Assembly: GCA_030426395.1 (NCBI GenBank)
Contig: JAUHYE010000008.1
Coordinates: 1 to 54,170, forward strand
Length of the DNA stretch: 54,170 bases
Source: Phycisphaerae bacterium
GTDB taxonomy: Bacteria; Planctomycetota; Phycisphaerae; Phycisphaerales; UBA1924
Direction: 5' to 3'
This document shows positions 10,888 to 19,865 of the stretch, in pieces. The notes under the pieces were generated by a model. It saw only the letters and a program-made list of their open reading frames with translations, was not told where the DNA came from and did not search any database. Position 1 is the stretch's first letter. Each line of letters starts with the position of its first letter. The translations under genes and the position numbers were made by a program.

Positions 10888-11904
10888 GTGAGAGCCCCCG
10901 ACACCGCCAACCTGCCGTGCATCGCCGTCTCGATGGGCGACCCGGGCGGCATCGGGCCCGAGGTGCTGTGCGCCGCCCTGCGCGGTGGGGCGGCAGAGGG
11001 GGCCCGGGTGGTCATCTATGGGCCAGGTCGGGCGCTGGGGCGGCACGAGTGGCCCGTCGTGCACGATCTGGCGGACATCGACCAGGGCGAGCCCGTGGTC
11101 GTGTGCCAACTCGGCGACGACGATGGCCAGCCCTTCGACCACGACTCCACCGCCCGCGGCGGGGCCATCAGCCACACGCAGGTGCTGCACGCGATCGACG
11201 CCACGAAGCTCGCCGAGGGCCATCCGGCGAGGGCCCACGCCATATGCACGGGCCCGATCAGCAAGGCAGCCTGGGTGGCGGCGGGGCATGGCGAGCACCT
11301 GGGGCACACAGAGTTGCTGGCCGAGCGGCTGGGCGCCAGCCGGCACGCGATGGCGTTCGTGAGCCCGAATCTGCTCGTGGCGCTGGTGACGGCCCATATC
11401 CCGCTGCGTGAGGTCGCTTCGGCCGTTACGGCCGAGCGTGTGGGCGAGGTCATCGAACTCGCCGCCGGGCTGTGCCGGAATCTGGGCATCGAGCGGCCCA
11501 GGGTCGCCGTCGCCGGGCTCAACCCGCATGCCGGGGAGGGCGGGGCCCTTGGCACCGAAGATGACGCCGTGATCCTGCCAGCCGTCCAGGCGTCGCGGGC
11601 CAAAGGCATCGACGCGACCGGCCCGCTGCCGGGCGACACGGTCTTCCGCGACGCCCGCCGGCCCGGCGGGAAGTTCGACATCGTGGTCGCCATGTACCAC
11701 GATCAGGCCCTGGCGCCGCTGAAGCTGGTGGCCTTCGACAGCGCGGTGAACATAACCTTGGGGCTCGGCGTTCCTCGGACCAGCCCCGACCACGGGACCG
11801 CCTTCGGCATCGCCGGGCGGGGCGTGGCCGACGCCGGCTCGATGGCCGCCGCACTGCGGTTAGCCGTCCGCTTGGCAACCAAGCGGGCCACCTCCCCCAC
11901 CTGA
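10888..11904 (+). CDS. pdxA: 4-hydroxythreonine-4-phosphate dehydrogenase PdxA
   Basis: Oxidises 4-phospho-hydroxythreonine in the DXP-dependent route to pyridoxal 5'-phosphate. The 338-residue protein carries the N-terminal SMGDPGGIGPEV motif, CTGPISK, and the three metal-binding His regions: GHTELLAERL, MYHDQALAPLK and the later SPDHGTAFGIAG. GLNPHAGEGG is also typical. The GTG start at 10888 was chosen because the preceding 29 codons do not resemble the family and a TACCAT hexamer lies five bases upstream. The MATE gene follows on the same strand after about 45 bp. Confidence 0.94.
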   Translation: MRAPDTANLPCIAVSMGDPGGIGPEVLCAALRGGAAEGARVVIYGPGRALGRHEWPVVHDLADIDQGEPVVVCQLGDDDGQPFDHDSTARGGAISHTQVLHAIDATKLAEGHPARAHAICTGPISKAAWVAAGHGEHLGHTELLAERLGASRHAMAFVSPNLLVALVTAHIPLREVASAVTAERVGEVIELAAGLCRNLGIERPRVAVAGLNPHAGEGGALGTEDDAVILPAVQASRAKGIDATGPLPGDTVFRDARRPGGKFDIVVAMYHDQALAPLKLVAFDSAVNITLGLGVPRTSPDHGTAFGIAGRGVADAGSMAAALRLAVRLATKRATSPT

Positions 11905-11949
11905 CGGCGCTCGCGAGTGTCGTGGAAGCCCTCCCCCCATGGCACCCCA

Positions 11950-13368
11950 ATGACCCTCCCCGGCGGCCCCGAAGACCAACGCCTGCTGCTCCGGCACCCG
12001 CTGCTGGACATGCTGTTCATCGCCGCGCCGAGCATCGTGCAGATGGTCAGCTACTCGGCGATGCAGTTCGTCGACATGCTGATGGTCACCGAGTGGGGCG
12101 ACGACCCGATCTACGTTTCGGCCCAGGGCAACGGCGGCTTCGCGGTGTGGATCCCGCTCTCGCTGGTGTTCGGCATGTCGGGCGTGGTGTCCAGCTTCGT
12201 GTCTCAGAACCTCGGCGCGGGCTCGCCGCGCAAGGGGGCGCGCTATGTGTGGGCCCAGTGGTGGATCGCCGTGGCCGCCGCCCTCGCGGTGCTGCCGCTG
12301 GTCGTCGTGCTGCCGATGATCTTCAAGAGCATGGGCCACTCCGAGGAGCTCATCGAACTCGAGAGCCAGTACGCCAATATTCTGATCTTCGGCGCCATCC
12401 TCACGATGGGCGCGCGGACCGTCGCCCAGTACTTCTTCGGCATGCACAAGCCGGTGGTGCCGATGGTCGCCGCGCTGCTGGGCAACGTCGTGAACGTCGT
12501 GGCCAACTGGGTGCTCATCTTCGGGCTGCTGGGCTTCCCCGAGATGGGCCTCATCGGCGCCGCGCTGGGCACGATCATCGGCAGTGCGGTCGAGATGCTC
12601 ATCCCCGCCGTGCTGTTCCTGATGCCAAAGCTCGCGCGTGAGTACGAGACGCGCAAGCCCTGGAAGCCGGCCTGGAAACCCATCAAGGACATCCTCCGCG
12701 TCGGCACGCCCGCGGGCTTCATGTTCGTCAACGAGATGGTCTGCTTCGGCTATCTGCTCGTCGGCCTGGGTGGCCGCTTCGGCGAGGCCCAGCAGGCCGC
12801 CGGCTTCATCGCCCTGCGGTACATGAGCCTGTCGTTCATGCCCACGGTGGGCCTCTCGATCGCCATCACCGCCATCGTTGGCCGGCTCATCGGCATGGGC
12901 CGCCTCGACCTGGCCGAGAAGCGGGCCTGGCTGGGCATGGGCCTGGGCATCGCCTACATGGGCACCTGCGCCACGTGCTTCATCGTGTTCCGCGAGCAAC
13001 TCATGGGCCTGTTCGTGACCGAGGACATGGACCCAGAGAGCGCGGCCGAGCTCGTCCGCGTGGGCTCGATGATCCTCATCGCCGCGGCGGTCTTCCAGAT
13101 GTTCGACGCCATCGCCGTGACGGTCACCGGGGCCCTCCGCGGCGCGGGCGACACCCTGGTGCCCAGCGTGCTGACGATCGTCCTGTCGTGGCTGCTCATC
13201 GTCGGCGGCGGGCATGTCGCCGTCGAACTCAAGCCCGAGTGGGGCGCCCTCGGCCCGTGGATCTTCGCGTCGGCCTACATCGTGGTGCTGGGGCTATGCC
13301 TGCTGGTGCGCTTCAAGCTGGGGGCGTGGAAGCGGATGAAGCTGTCGGGGGACGAGATCGAGGTCTGA
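11950..13368 (+). CDS. MATE-family multidrug/metabolite efflux transporter
   Basis: A 472-residue inner-membrane protein with about twelve hydrophobic segments in two related halves, as expected for MATE antiporters that export drugs or metabolites against Na+ or H+. The first half begins LLDMLFIAAPSIVQMVSYSA and contains FVDMLMV; the second half begins with ILRVGTPAGFMFVNEM and contains TGALRGAGDT, the family signature. The ATG at 11950 (MTLPGG) is preferred over a GTG at 11917 that lies 33 bases upstream, but neither has a clear ribosome binding site. The substrate is unknown. Confidence 0.88.
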   Translation: MTLPGGPEDQRLLLRHPLLDMLFIAAPSIVQMVSYSAMQFVDMLMVTEWGDDPIYVSAQGNGGFAVWIPLSLVFGMSGVVSSFVSQNLGAGSPRKGARYVWAQWWIAVAAALAVLPLVVVLPMIFKSMGHSEELIELESQYANILIFGAILTMGARTVAQYFFGMHKPVVPMVAALLGNVVNVVANWVLIFGLLGFPEMGLIGAALGTIIGSAVEMLIPAVLFLMPKLAREYETRKPWKPAWKPIKDILRVGTPAGFMFVNEMVCFGYLLVGLGGRFGEAQQAAGFIALRYMSLSFMPTVGLSIAITAIVGRLIGMGRLDLAEKRAWLGMGLGIAYMGTCATCFIVFREQLMGLFVTEDMDPESAAELVRVGSMILIAAAVFQMFDAIAVTVTGALRGAGDTLVPSVLTIVLSWLLIVGGGHVAVELKPEWGALGPWIFASAYIVVLGLCLLVRFKLGAWKRMKLSGDEIEV

Positions 13369-13470
13369 GACGCCGGGATCCCGGATTTTTATCGGTCTGT
13401 GGCCGCCACCCTCGATTTGTTTGGCGGATGCTCGTGGAATCGGCCCCAGGGGCCCATGGTGAGGGGTTCC

Positions 13471-13500
13471 ACCTGAGATGTCATCACTGACATCTCAGGT
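13471..13500. repeat. Perfect 13-bp inverted repeat at the head of the second 21-bp array
   Basis: ACCTGAGATGTCA and TGACATCTCAGGT flank a four-base loop (TCAC). The right arm is the same sequence family as the repeat unit that follows, so one unit has been inverted at the array's left edge. No T-run follows, so it is not an intrinsic terminator on either strand. Confidence 0.9.
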
Positions 13501-13507
13501 CTCAGTG

Positions 13508-13696
13508 ATGACATCTCAGTTGTCAGTGATGACATCGCAGGTTTCAGTGATGACATCGCAGGTTTCAGTGATGACATCCGAGTTGTCAGTGATGACATCT
13601 CAGGTGTTCGTGATGACATCTCGGGTGTCAGTGATGACATCTGAGTTGTCTGTGATGACATCGCAGGTGCCCGTGATGCCATCGCATGGTTCATCA
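13508..13696. repeat. 21-bp tandem array, eight units plus a degenerate ninth
   Basis: Units of 21 bases with consensus ATGACATCTCAGGTGTCAGTG occupy 13508-13675, followed by a degenerate ninth unit to 13696. The sequence TCATCACTGACAT, the inverse complement of a unit core, occurs on both sides (13481 and 13691), so inverted units cap the array at both ends. Heptapeptide frames are open on both strands (for example SVMTSQV repeated), but no ribosome binding site supports them. The array occupies the gap after the MATE gene; 13369-13470 shows nothing else. Confidence 0.9.
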
Positions 13697-13724
13697 CTGA
13701 CATGCCAACGTTCCGTGCCCACGC

Positions 13725-13817
13725 CTACGCACAGCCCTCCCCGAACTCGTTCTGGAAGGCCAGGAAGTCGAAGAGGGTCAGCTCGCCGTCGCCATCGAAG
13801 TCGAGAGCTCTTCTCAT
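13725..13817 (-). pseudogene. Orphan GC-type dockerin C-terminus (gene remnant)
   Basis: On the minus strand, 30 codons encode one dockerin-like calcium loop and helix, FDGDGELTLFDFLAFQNEF, then GEGCA and a stop. This matches the last repeat of the two cupredoxin proteins near 4.1-5.6 kb, including the terminal Cys. No signal peptide, first repeat or upstream domain exists: the frame runs into the start of the divergent TPR gene. It is therefore best read as the surviving 3' end of a secreted-protein gene destroyed by deletion, next to the 21-bp array. Confidence 0.75.
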
Positions 13818-13977
13818 CGAGAGCCCAGTATCCACGAAACGGCCGCCACGATCAATCCCGATCTTCTCCCGACCACCCCGGCGGCCGGCCCCGGGTGTCG
13901 CATCCCCGACTGCCCCCGATCGCCTACAATCTCGATCCCGTAATCCCCTTGACTCGCCCCTGCCAGGAGGTCTCGCC

Positions 13978-14916
13978 TTGAGTTCCAGCTCGTCCCCCAG
14001 TGCGCTCGACATGGTCATCGGTTCTGGTGGAGACTCGGCCCTGGCCGGCCGGCTGCTGGGCGAGGCCCGCGAGCAGGCCGCCGCGGGCGATCGGATGGAC
14101 GCCATCGCCACGCTCCGCAAGGCCGTGCAGGCCGACGCCGGGCACGACGAGGCCGCCTTCCAGCTGGCCTACCACCTCGACCTGGCCGGCGAGGAGGACG
14201 AGGCCATCAGCCTGTACGAGCGGCTGTGCGACAAGACGCCCGCCCCGGTCAACGCCCTGCTGAATTTGGCAGTACTCTACGAGGACCGCCAGGAGTACAA
14301 CCGGGCCGAGCGGTGCCTCAGGCAGGTCCTGGACACCGACCCCAACCATCCCAGGGCCCGCCTCTACATGAAGGACGTGGCGGCCAGCCGCGACGAGGGC
14401 ACGATCGACGACGCCGAGAGCGACCACCTCAAGCGCCGCCAGGAGATGGAGACGGCCGTCACCGACTTCGACCTGTCGGTCCGCACCCGCACGGCCCTGA
14501 AGCGGATGAACATCCGCACCCTGGGCGACCTGCTGCGGACGACCGAGGCCGAGCTGATGAGCTACAAGAACTTCGGGGATTCCAGCTTGGACGAGATCAA
14601 GAAGATGCTCTCGGCCAAGGGCATGGCCCTGGGCCAGGGCGTCGACGACGGGCACCGCTCGGGCCGCCGAACGGCCCTGGATCGCTTCCGAGGCACCAGC
14701 CAGGAGGCCATGCTCAACAAGCCCGTGACCGACCTGGCCCTGAGCGTGCGGGCCCGCCGGGCGTTGCAGCTGCTGAACATCCAGAGCCTGGGCGACCTGG
14801 TGAGCCACACCGAGGCCGAGCTGATGGGCGTGAAGAACTTCGGCGCGACTTCACTGACGGAGGTGAAGGAGCGGCTGGTCGAGATCGGCATGGGCCTGCG
14901 GACGATCGACGAGTAG
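13978..14916 (+). CDS. TPR protein with two RNA polymerase alpha C-terminal-like domains
   Basis: A 312-residue cytoplasmic protein. Residues ~22-135 form tetratricopeptide repeats (AIATLRKAVQADAGHDEAAF; NLAVLYEDRQEYNRAERCL). Residues ~160-219 and ~249-307 are two alpha-CTD folds, for example LSVRARRALQLLNIQSLGDL followed by KNFGATSLTEVKERL, closely resembling the domain by which RNA polymerase alpha contacts UP-element DNA and activators. Both copies keep the Arg equivalent to E. coli Arg265 (R169, R258), the Gly of N-F-G and the Ser/Glu that follow, but lack the Asn268 and Lys298 equivalents. The TTG start at 13978 is fixed by a perfect AGGAGG seven bases upstream. TACAAT at 13925-13930 is a candidate -10. 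A terminator follows. Confidence 0.85.
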   Translation: MSSSSSPSALDMVIGSGGDSALAGRLLGEAREQAAAGDRMDAIATLRKAVQADAGHDEAAFQLAYHLDLAGEEDEAISLYERLCDKTPAPVNALLNLAVLYEDRQEYNRAERCLRQVLDTDPNHPRARLYMKDVAASRDEGTIDDAESDHLKRRQEMETAVTDFDLSVRTRTALKRMNIRTLGDLLRTTEAELMSYKNFGDSSLDEIKKMLSAKGMALGQGVDDGHRSGRRTALDRFRGTSQEAMLNKPVTDLALSVRARRALQLLNIQSLGDLVSHTEAELMGVKNFGATSLTEVKERLVEIGMGLRTIDE

Positions 14917-14971
14917 GATTCTGTACGGAATCGGACCCTGATTCTGGCCCGACAAATTGGGTAAAACCACG

Positions 14972-15011
14972 ATCTCACCCCCCGCCTCGAGTGCATGGGG
15001 TGAGATTTTTG
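14972..15011 (+). terminator. Intrinsic terminator of the TPR/alpha-CTD gene
   Basis: Ten-base arms ATCTCACCCC (14972-14981) and GGGGTGAGAT (14997-15006) enclose a 15-base loop and run into five T residues. Confidence 0.9.
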
Positions 15012-15068
15012 TATGGATTGCACAAAAAGGCCTTTACAAGGCCCCATGGTTTCGGTTAGTCTGTGATC

Positions 15069-15143
15069 GTTCCGGGCAAAGCTCCGGGATGCATTCCTCG
15101 CAACAGGCGACCCGGCGTCTCGTGGAGTCGGGTCGCCTTTTTT
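15069..15143 (+). ncRNA. Candidate small RNA ending at an intrinsic terminator
   Basis: Between the terminator at 14972-15011 and a second one at 15105-15143 there is no gene. A promoter-like pair, TTTACA (15033-15038) and TAGTCT (15057-15062, 18-base spacing), would start a transcript near 15069 that ends in the second hairpin, giving about 75 nt. I find no open frame in it. No known RNA family is recognised, so this is only a candidate; the second hairpin could simply be a back-up terminator for the upstream gene. Confidence 0.3.
15105..15143 (+). terminator. Second intrinsic terminator
   Basis: AGGCGACCC (15105-15113) pairs with GGGTCGCCT (15130-15138) around a 16-base loop and is followed by six T residues on the plus strand. 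The next gene is on the other strand and ends 35 bases further on. Confidence 0.85.
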
Positions 15144-15177
15144 GTTGCGGTGTTTGTCTCGATCCTCGCGCCCCTCT

Positions 15178-15471
15178 CTACGACGAGGTTCGGCCATCGG
15201 ATGCAGTCTCGTCCGGTCGCTCGCCGGTCTTGCGATAGCTGCGGCGGCCGCTCGCGTAGATCTCCGGGTCAACCCGTACTTCCATGGGCTCCCCCGCCTG
15301 GTGCTGGCGGTGGAGCTGCTTGAGTACCGGTACGCACCAGCCGCAGCCGGTGCCGGCGCCCAGGCACTCGCTGATGAGCGAGGCGACGGGCGGGTCCTCA
15401 CGCTTGATATAGGCCCGGATCTTGCCCAGAGGTACATGGAAGCACAGGCAGACGTTGTCGTCCGGGCCCAT
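15178..15471 (-). CDS. BFD-like [2Fe-2S]-binding protein
   Basis: A 97-residue protein resembling bacterioferritin-associated ferredoxin and the BFD modules of other oxidoreductases. Four Cys are placed as CxC near the N-terminus (VCLCFHV, Cys8 and Cys10) and CxxC (GTGCGWCVPVL, Cys43 and Cys46), the family's [2Fe-2S] ligands. The C-terminal ~35 residues are polar and Arg-rich. The ATG overlaps the TGA of the upstream phosphatase-like gene (TGATG), so the two are probably translationally coupled. A role in iron or redox handling is likely; whether it serves a bacterioferritin cannot be told, as none is nearby. Confidence 0.8.
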   Translation of the reverse strand: MGPDDNVCLCFHVPLGKIRAYIKREDPPVASLISECLGAGTGCGWCVPVLKQLHRQHQAGEPMEVRVDPEIYASGRRSYRKTGERPDETASDGRTSS

Positions 15472-16076
15472 CACGGGCGGTCGGCTTCCGGCTCGGGCAG
15501 CGGCTCGCCGATGGTGGAGTGCAGGCGGTGGCCGAGCAGCCGCTCCATGAGGGAGGGCTGGCCGCCGACCTCTTCCATGCGGAGCATGGCCTCGTCGACG
15601 GGGACTCCCTCTTCCTCGACGAGGTAGGCGGCCCAGAGGTTGCGGGCCCGACCGCCCGAGGCGCAGTGGATGAGGATGGGGCCCTCGACGCCGTCGATCG
15701 CCTGGGTGAAGGCCTCGAGTTGCTCGGGCGTGTAGCCCTCGTCGCCGCCCATGGGGATGGCGACGTAGGCCATGCCGCGGCTCTCGACTTCCTGCTGCGG
15801 GTCGAAGTCGAGGCGGTCGATCTCGGGCTGGGTGCGCAGGTTGATGACCAAGGTGGTGCCCGCGCTGGCCTGGCGGTCGTAGTCGGCTGGGCTTGGCTGG
15901 CCGGCGATGCGCCAGCGGTCCCACGCGTGGACCTCGATGGGCTCGGGTTCCGGCTCGGCGGCGGCCGTGGTCGCGGGCTCTTCGGGAGCGGCGCAGCGCT
16001 GGCAGGCGCAGCCGCCGGCGGTCAGGAGCCCGGCGAAGACGAGGCACGCGGCGAGGGGCTTGCAAGGCTGGATCAT
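15471..16076 (-). CDS. Exported dual-specificity-phosphatase-like protein (DUF442/BLH type)
   Basis: A 201-residue protein with an N-terminal hydrophobic segment ending in TAGGC (Cys23 region), so it is probably a lipoprotein, followed by a Pro/Glu linker. The domain that follows matches the small phosphatase-like family often fused to beta-lactamase-type hydrolases: RIAGQPSPADYDRQASAGTT, INLRTQPEID, and the P-loop ILIHCASGGRARNLWAAY. The nucleophile would be the Cys of HCASGGR. The start at 16076 was chosen because TACGCT lies five bases upstream; another ATG 15 bases upstream is possible. It is coupled to the BFD-like gene. The substrate is unknown. Confidence 0.75.
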   Translation of the reverse strand: MIQPCKPLAACLVFAGLLTAGGCACQRCAAPEEPATTAAAEPEPEPIEVHAWDRWRIAGQPSPADYDRQASAGTTLVINLRTQPEIDRLDFDPQQEVESRGMAYVAIPMGGDEGYTPEQLEAFTQAIDGVEGPILIHCASGGRARNLWAAYLVEEEGVPVDEAMLRMEEVGGQPSLMERLLGHRLHSTIGEPLPEPEADRP

Positions 16077-16081
16077 GGGTA

Positions 16082-16091
16082 AGCGTACCAT
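16082..16091. promoter_or_regulatory. Overlapping divergent -10 elements (asnS / phosphatase-like gene)
   Basis: AGCGTACCAT reads TACCAT on the plus strand (16086-16091), giving a short leader before asnS, and TACGCT on the minus strand (16087-16082), five bases before the ATG at 16076. Both share the central GTAC, so RNA polymerase could hardly occupy both at once. Confidence 0.4.
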
Positions 16092-16142
16092 GCCCGCCCC
16101 GCCCGGGTGTCTCCGGCGGCGGGGCGTGAAAGGACGGCGGCG

Positions 16143-17527
<1,385 letters not shown>

Positions 17528-17531
<4 letters not shown>

Positions 17532-18883
17532 GCCAGGGCCTTGATCGCACCAGCAAGCATGAACGAGCCACAGGCGAGGAGGAGGCCGGACTGGCCGGCG
17601 ATGTCGCGTGCCCGGGCAATGGCTTGCGCTGGCCCGGCCAACGACTCGCTTTCGCGCTTGTAGATCGCCGCGAGTTCTTCGGCTGGCCGCGATCGAGGGC
17701 CTGCCTGGGTGAAGATGACCTTGGCGCTGGTCTTGGCGAGTTGGTCGAGCATGCCGGCAGCGTCCTTGTCCTTCGCGCAACCGAAAACGATGACGAGCGA
17801 GCCATCGTGCGCTGGCAGGGCGGCGAGTGTGGCCCGCAGCGACGCGGGCGTGTGGGCGCCGTCGATGATGAGGGTGGGGTTGGTGGCGATGGTCTCCATG
17901 CGGCCGTCGCGGGGGGTGCGTTCGAGGCCCTCGACGATGGCGGTTTCGGTGAGACGAAACCCAAGCATGAGTGCGCAGGCGGCGATGGCGGCGGCGGTGT
18001 TGGCGGCCTGATGGGCGCCGGGCATGGGGCTGCGAAGACTCGTGAAGTGCCGGCCGTCGAAGGTCACATCGACGACTGCGTGGCCAGATTCCATCCGATG
18101 CTCGAAGTCGATGTCGCTGCCCAACACCAGCAACGGGGCATTGGCAATCTCGGCCTGCTCGCGGAACGTGTCGAGGACTTCCGGCGGTTGCGGCGTGCAG
18201 ATGGCCGGCACGCCGGGCTTGAGGATGCCGGCCTTCTCGCGGGCGATCTCGGGCAGGGTGTGGCCCAGGATGTCGGTGTGCTCAAGCTCGATCGAGGCGA
18301 GCACGCAGACGTTGGGATGCACGATGTTCGTCGAGTCGAGGCGGCCGCCCAGCCCCACCTCGTACACGGCGGCATCGCTTAGCGAGCGAGCGAAGTGGTC
18401 GAACGCGGCGGCGGTGATGGCCTCGAAGTACGTGGGCGAGCCGAAGCGGGCGGTGACATCCGAAGGTAAGGTGGCCTCGGCCTGGGACACACGCCAGATG
18501 GCGGCGGCGAGGTCGGCATCGCTGATCGGTTGGCGATCGATGGCGATGCGTTCGTTGGGCGCGATGAGGTGCGGGCTGGTGAACGCCCCGGTGCGCATGC
18601 CGGCGGCGGTCAGGACGCTGGCGGCCATGCGGGTGATGCTGCCCTTGCCCTTGCTGCCGGCCACATGGATGGCGGGGACGGCCCGGTGTGGGTCGCCCAG
18701 GGCGGCCGACAGTGCCCGCATGCGGTCGAGTTTGAGCACGCGGACGGCTAGATCGCGGTTGGGCTGGCGCTCGAAGTTGACCTTTGCGTTGAGCCAGGCC
18801 AGAGCGTCGCCGATGGACCAATCTTGGGGTGGAGGGGCGGTCGGCGCTTGCTTGTGGCCCTCGGGGGCCGATGATCCCGGCAT
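17528..18883 (-). CDS. folC: Bifunctional folylpolyglutamate synthase/dihydrofolate synthase FolC
   Basis: Adds L-glutamate to dihydropteroate and to tetrahydrofolates in an ATP-dependent ligase reaction. The 451-residue protein shows the Mur-ligase-like P-loop [10 protein letters not shown] (near residue 75), the TGAFTSPHL motif, [19 protein letters not shown] and the Lys-containing [11 protein letters not shown]. The C-terminal domain has [10 protein letters not shown]. The frame continues upstream antisense to the LOG gene, but the family begins near the ATG at 18883, which has TATGCT five bases upstream. With folD it gives the window two folate genes that are not adjacent. Confidence 0.94.
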
Positions 18884-18888
18884 GGCGC

Positions 18889-18894
18889 AGCATA
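18889..18894 (-). promoter_or_regulatory. Putative -10 element of folC, leaderless type (TATGCT)
   Basis: On the minus strand TATGCT ends five bases before the folC ATG. It lies between the two candidate start codons of the divergent LOG gene, so one promoter would sit inside the other gene's leader or first codons. Confidence 0.45.
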
Positions 18895-18911
18895 GTAATG
18901 GACGTGATGGC

Positions 18912-19715
18912 ATGAACTTCGGACCGTTCCCAGAGGGGCACCCCGACCGCGGGCACGACTCGTGGCGGGTGCTGCGGATCATGAGCGAGTTCGTGGAGGG
19001 CTTCGACACCCTTGAGCGGTTGCCGCCCGCCGTCACGGTGTTCGGCTCGGCCCGCACCAAAGCCGACGACCCGATGTACGACGCGGCCCGGGACATGGGT
19101 CGGGCGCTGGCCGAGTCGGGGCTGGCGGTCATCACCGGAGGCGGGCCTGGCATCATGGAGGCGGCCAATCGCGGGGCGTTCGAGGCGGGCGGACGGTCGG
19201 TGGGCATGAACATCGCGCTGCCCATGGAGCAGGCGCCCAACCCCTACCAGACCGACGAGCTGACGTTCGAGTACTTCTTCGTCCGCAAGGTCATGCTCGT
19301 GAAATATGCGCGGGCGTTCGTGATCTTCCCGGGCGGGTTCGGCACGCTCGACGAGTTCTTCGAGGCCATGACGCTGATGCAGACGCTGAAGGTCAAGCCC
19401 TTTCCGCTGATCCTGTACGGGTCGGAGTTCTGGGCGGAGCCGGTGCGGTGGATTACCGATTCGATGTGTAACAAATTCCGAACTGTTTCGGAGGCCGATC
19501 TCTCACTCTTTCACCTCGTGGACGGGATCGGTCAGGCAATGGACCTCGTGAAGCAGGCAATCGAGGGGACTTACGTCACGGCGCTGCCCGACGTTGTGGG
19601 CACCGCGGCGCGGGAAACCGGCGAAGGAACCCGCCGTGGCGTGCATCCCAGGCGGGGTTCGCCGGCTTCGGACGGGCCGGCTGGGAAAACTCCTCGCCAT
19701 TTCGATGCAGACTGA
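18912..19715 (+). CDS. LOG-family (TIGR00730-type) Rossmann-fold protein
   Basis: A 267-residue cytoplasmic protein of the lysine-decarboxylase-like/LOG group; characterised members are nucleotide 5'-monophosphate phosphoribohydrolases that release cytokinin-like bases. Both signature motifs are present: GGGPGIMEAANRGA and the catalytic PGGFGTLDEFFE. FVEGFDTLERLPPAVTVFGSAR precedes the fold. The last ~45 residues (after YVTALPD) are polar and low in homology. The ATG at 18912 was chosen; an in-frame ATG at 18882 would overlap the folC start codon (shared CATG) and cannot be excluded. The physiological substrate here is unknown. Confidence 0.88.
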   Translation: MNFGPFPEGHPDRGHDSWRVLRIMSEFVEGFDTLERLPPAVTVFGSARTKADDPMYDAARDMGRALAESGLAVITGGGPGIMEAANRGAFEAGGRSVGMNIALPMEQAPNPYQTDELTFEYFFVRKVMLVKYARAFVIFPGGFGTLDEFFEAMTLMQTLKVKPFPLILYGSEFWAEPVRWITDSMCNKFRTVSEADLSLFHLVDGIGQAMDLVKQAIEGTYVTALPDVVGTAARETGEGTRRGVHPRRGSPASDGPAGKTPRHFDAD

Positions 19716-19716
19716 G

Positions 19717-19745
19717 TTGATTCTTTGCGGCAAATCCGCGATACT
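19717..19745 (+). promoter_or_regulatory. Sigma70-like promoter of the HU-family gene
   Basis: TTGATT (19717-19722) and GATACT (19740-19745) are 17 bases apart, starting just after the LOG stop codon. A transcript from about 19752 would have a ~115-nt leader ending in AGGAG before the HU start. Confidence 0.6.
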
Positions 19746-19865
19746 GCCGGTCCGGGGCGCTCGTATCTGATGCGGGGGTCCTCCTAACCTCCCCCAGGCC
19801 GAGACTTTCGTGGGGATCGGCCAACCATTGCCCCATCGCGGGTCGACACCCTTCCAGGAGTCGCC

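Noticed and set aside
13478-13981. A repeat protein with seven-residue units (SVMTSQV) from the second array
   Set aside because: The heptad has a coiled-coil look, but there is no ribosome binding site or promoter, the frame continues antisense through the dockerin remnant, and the other strand is equally open.
15472-16065. Long upstream extension of the BFD-like gene
   Set aside because: The extra part is an out-of-frame shadow of the phosphatase-like gene; the short gene alone has the four Cys and begins at the TGATG overlap.
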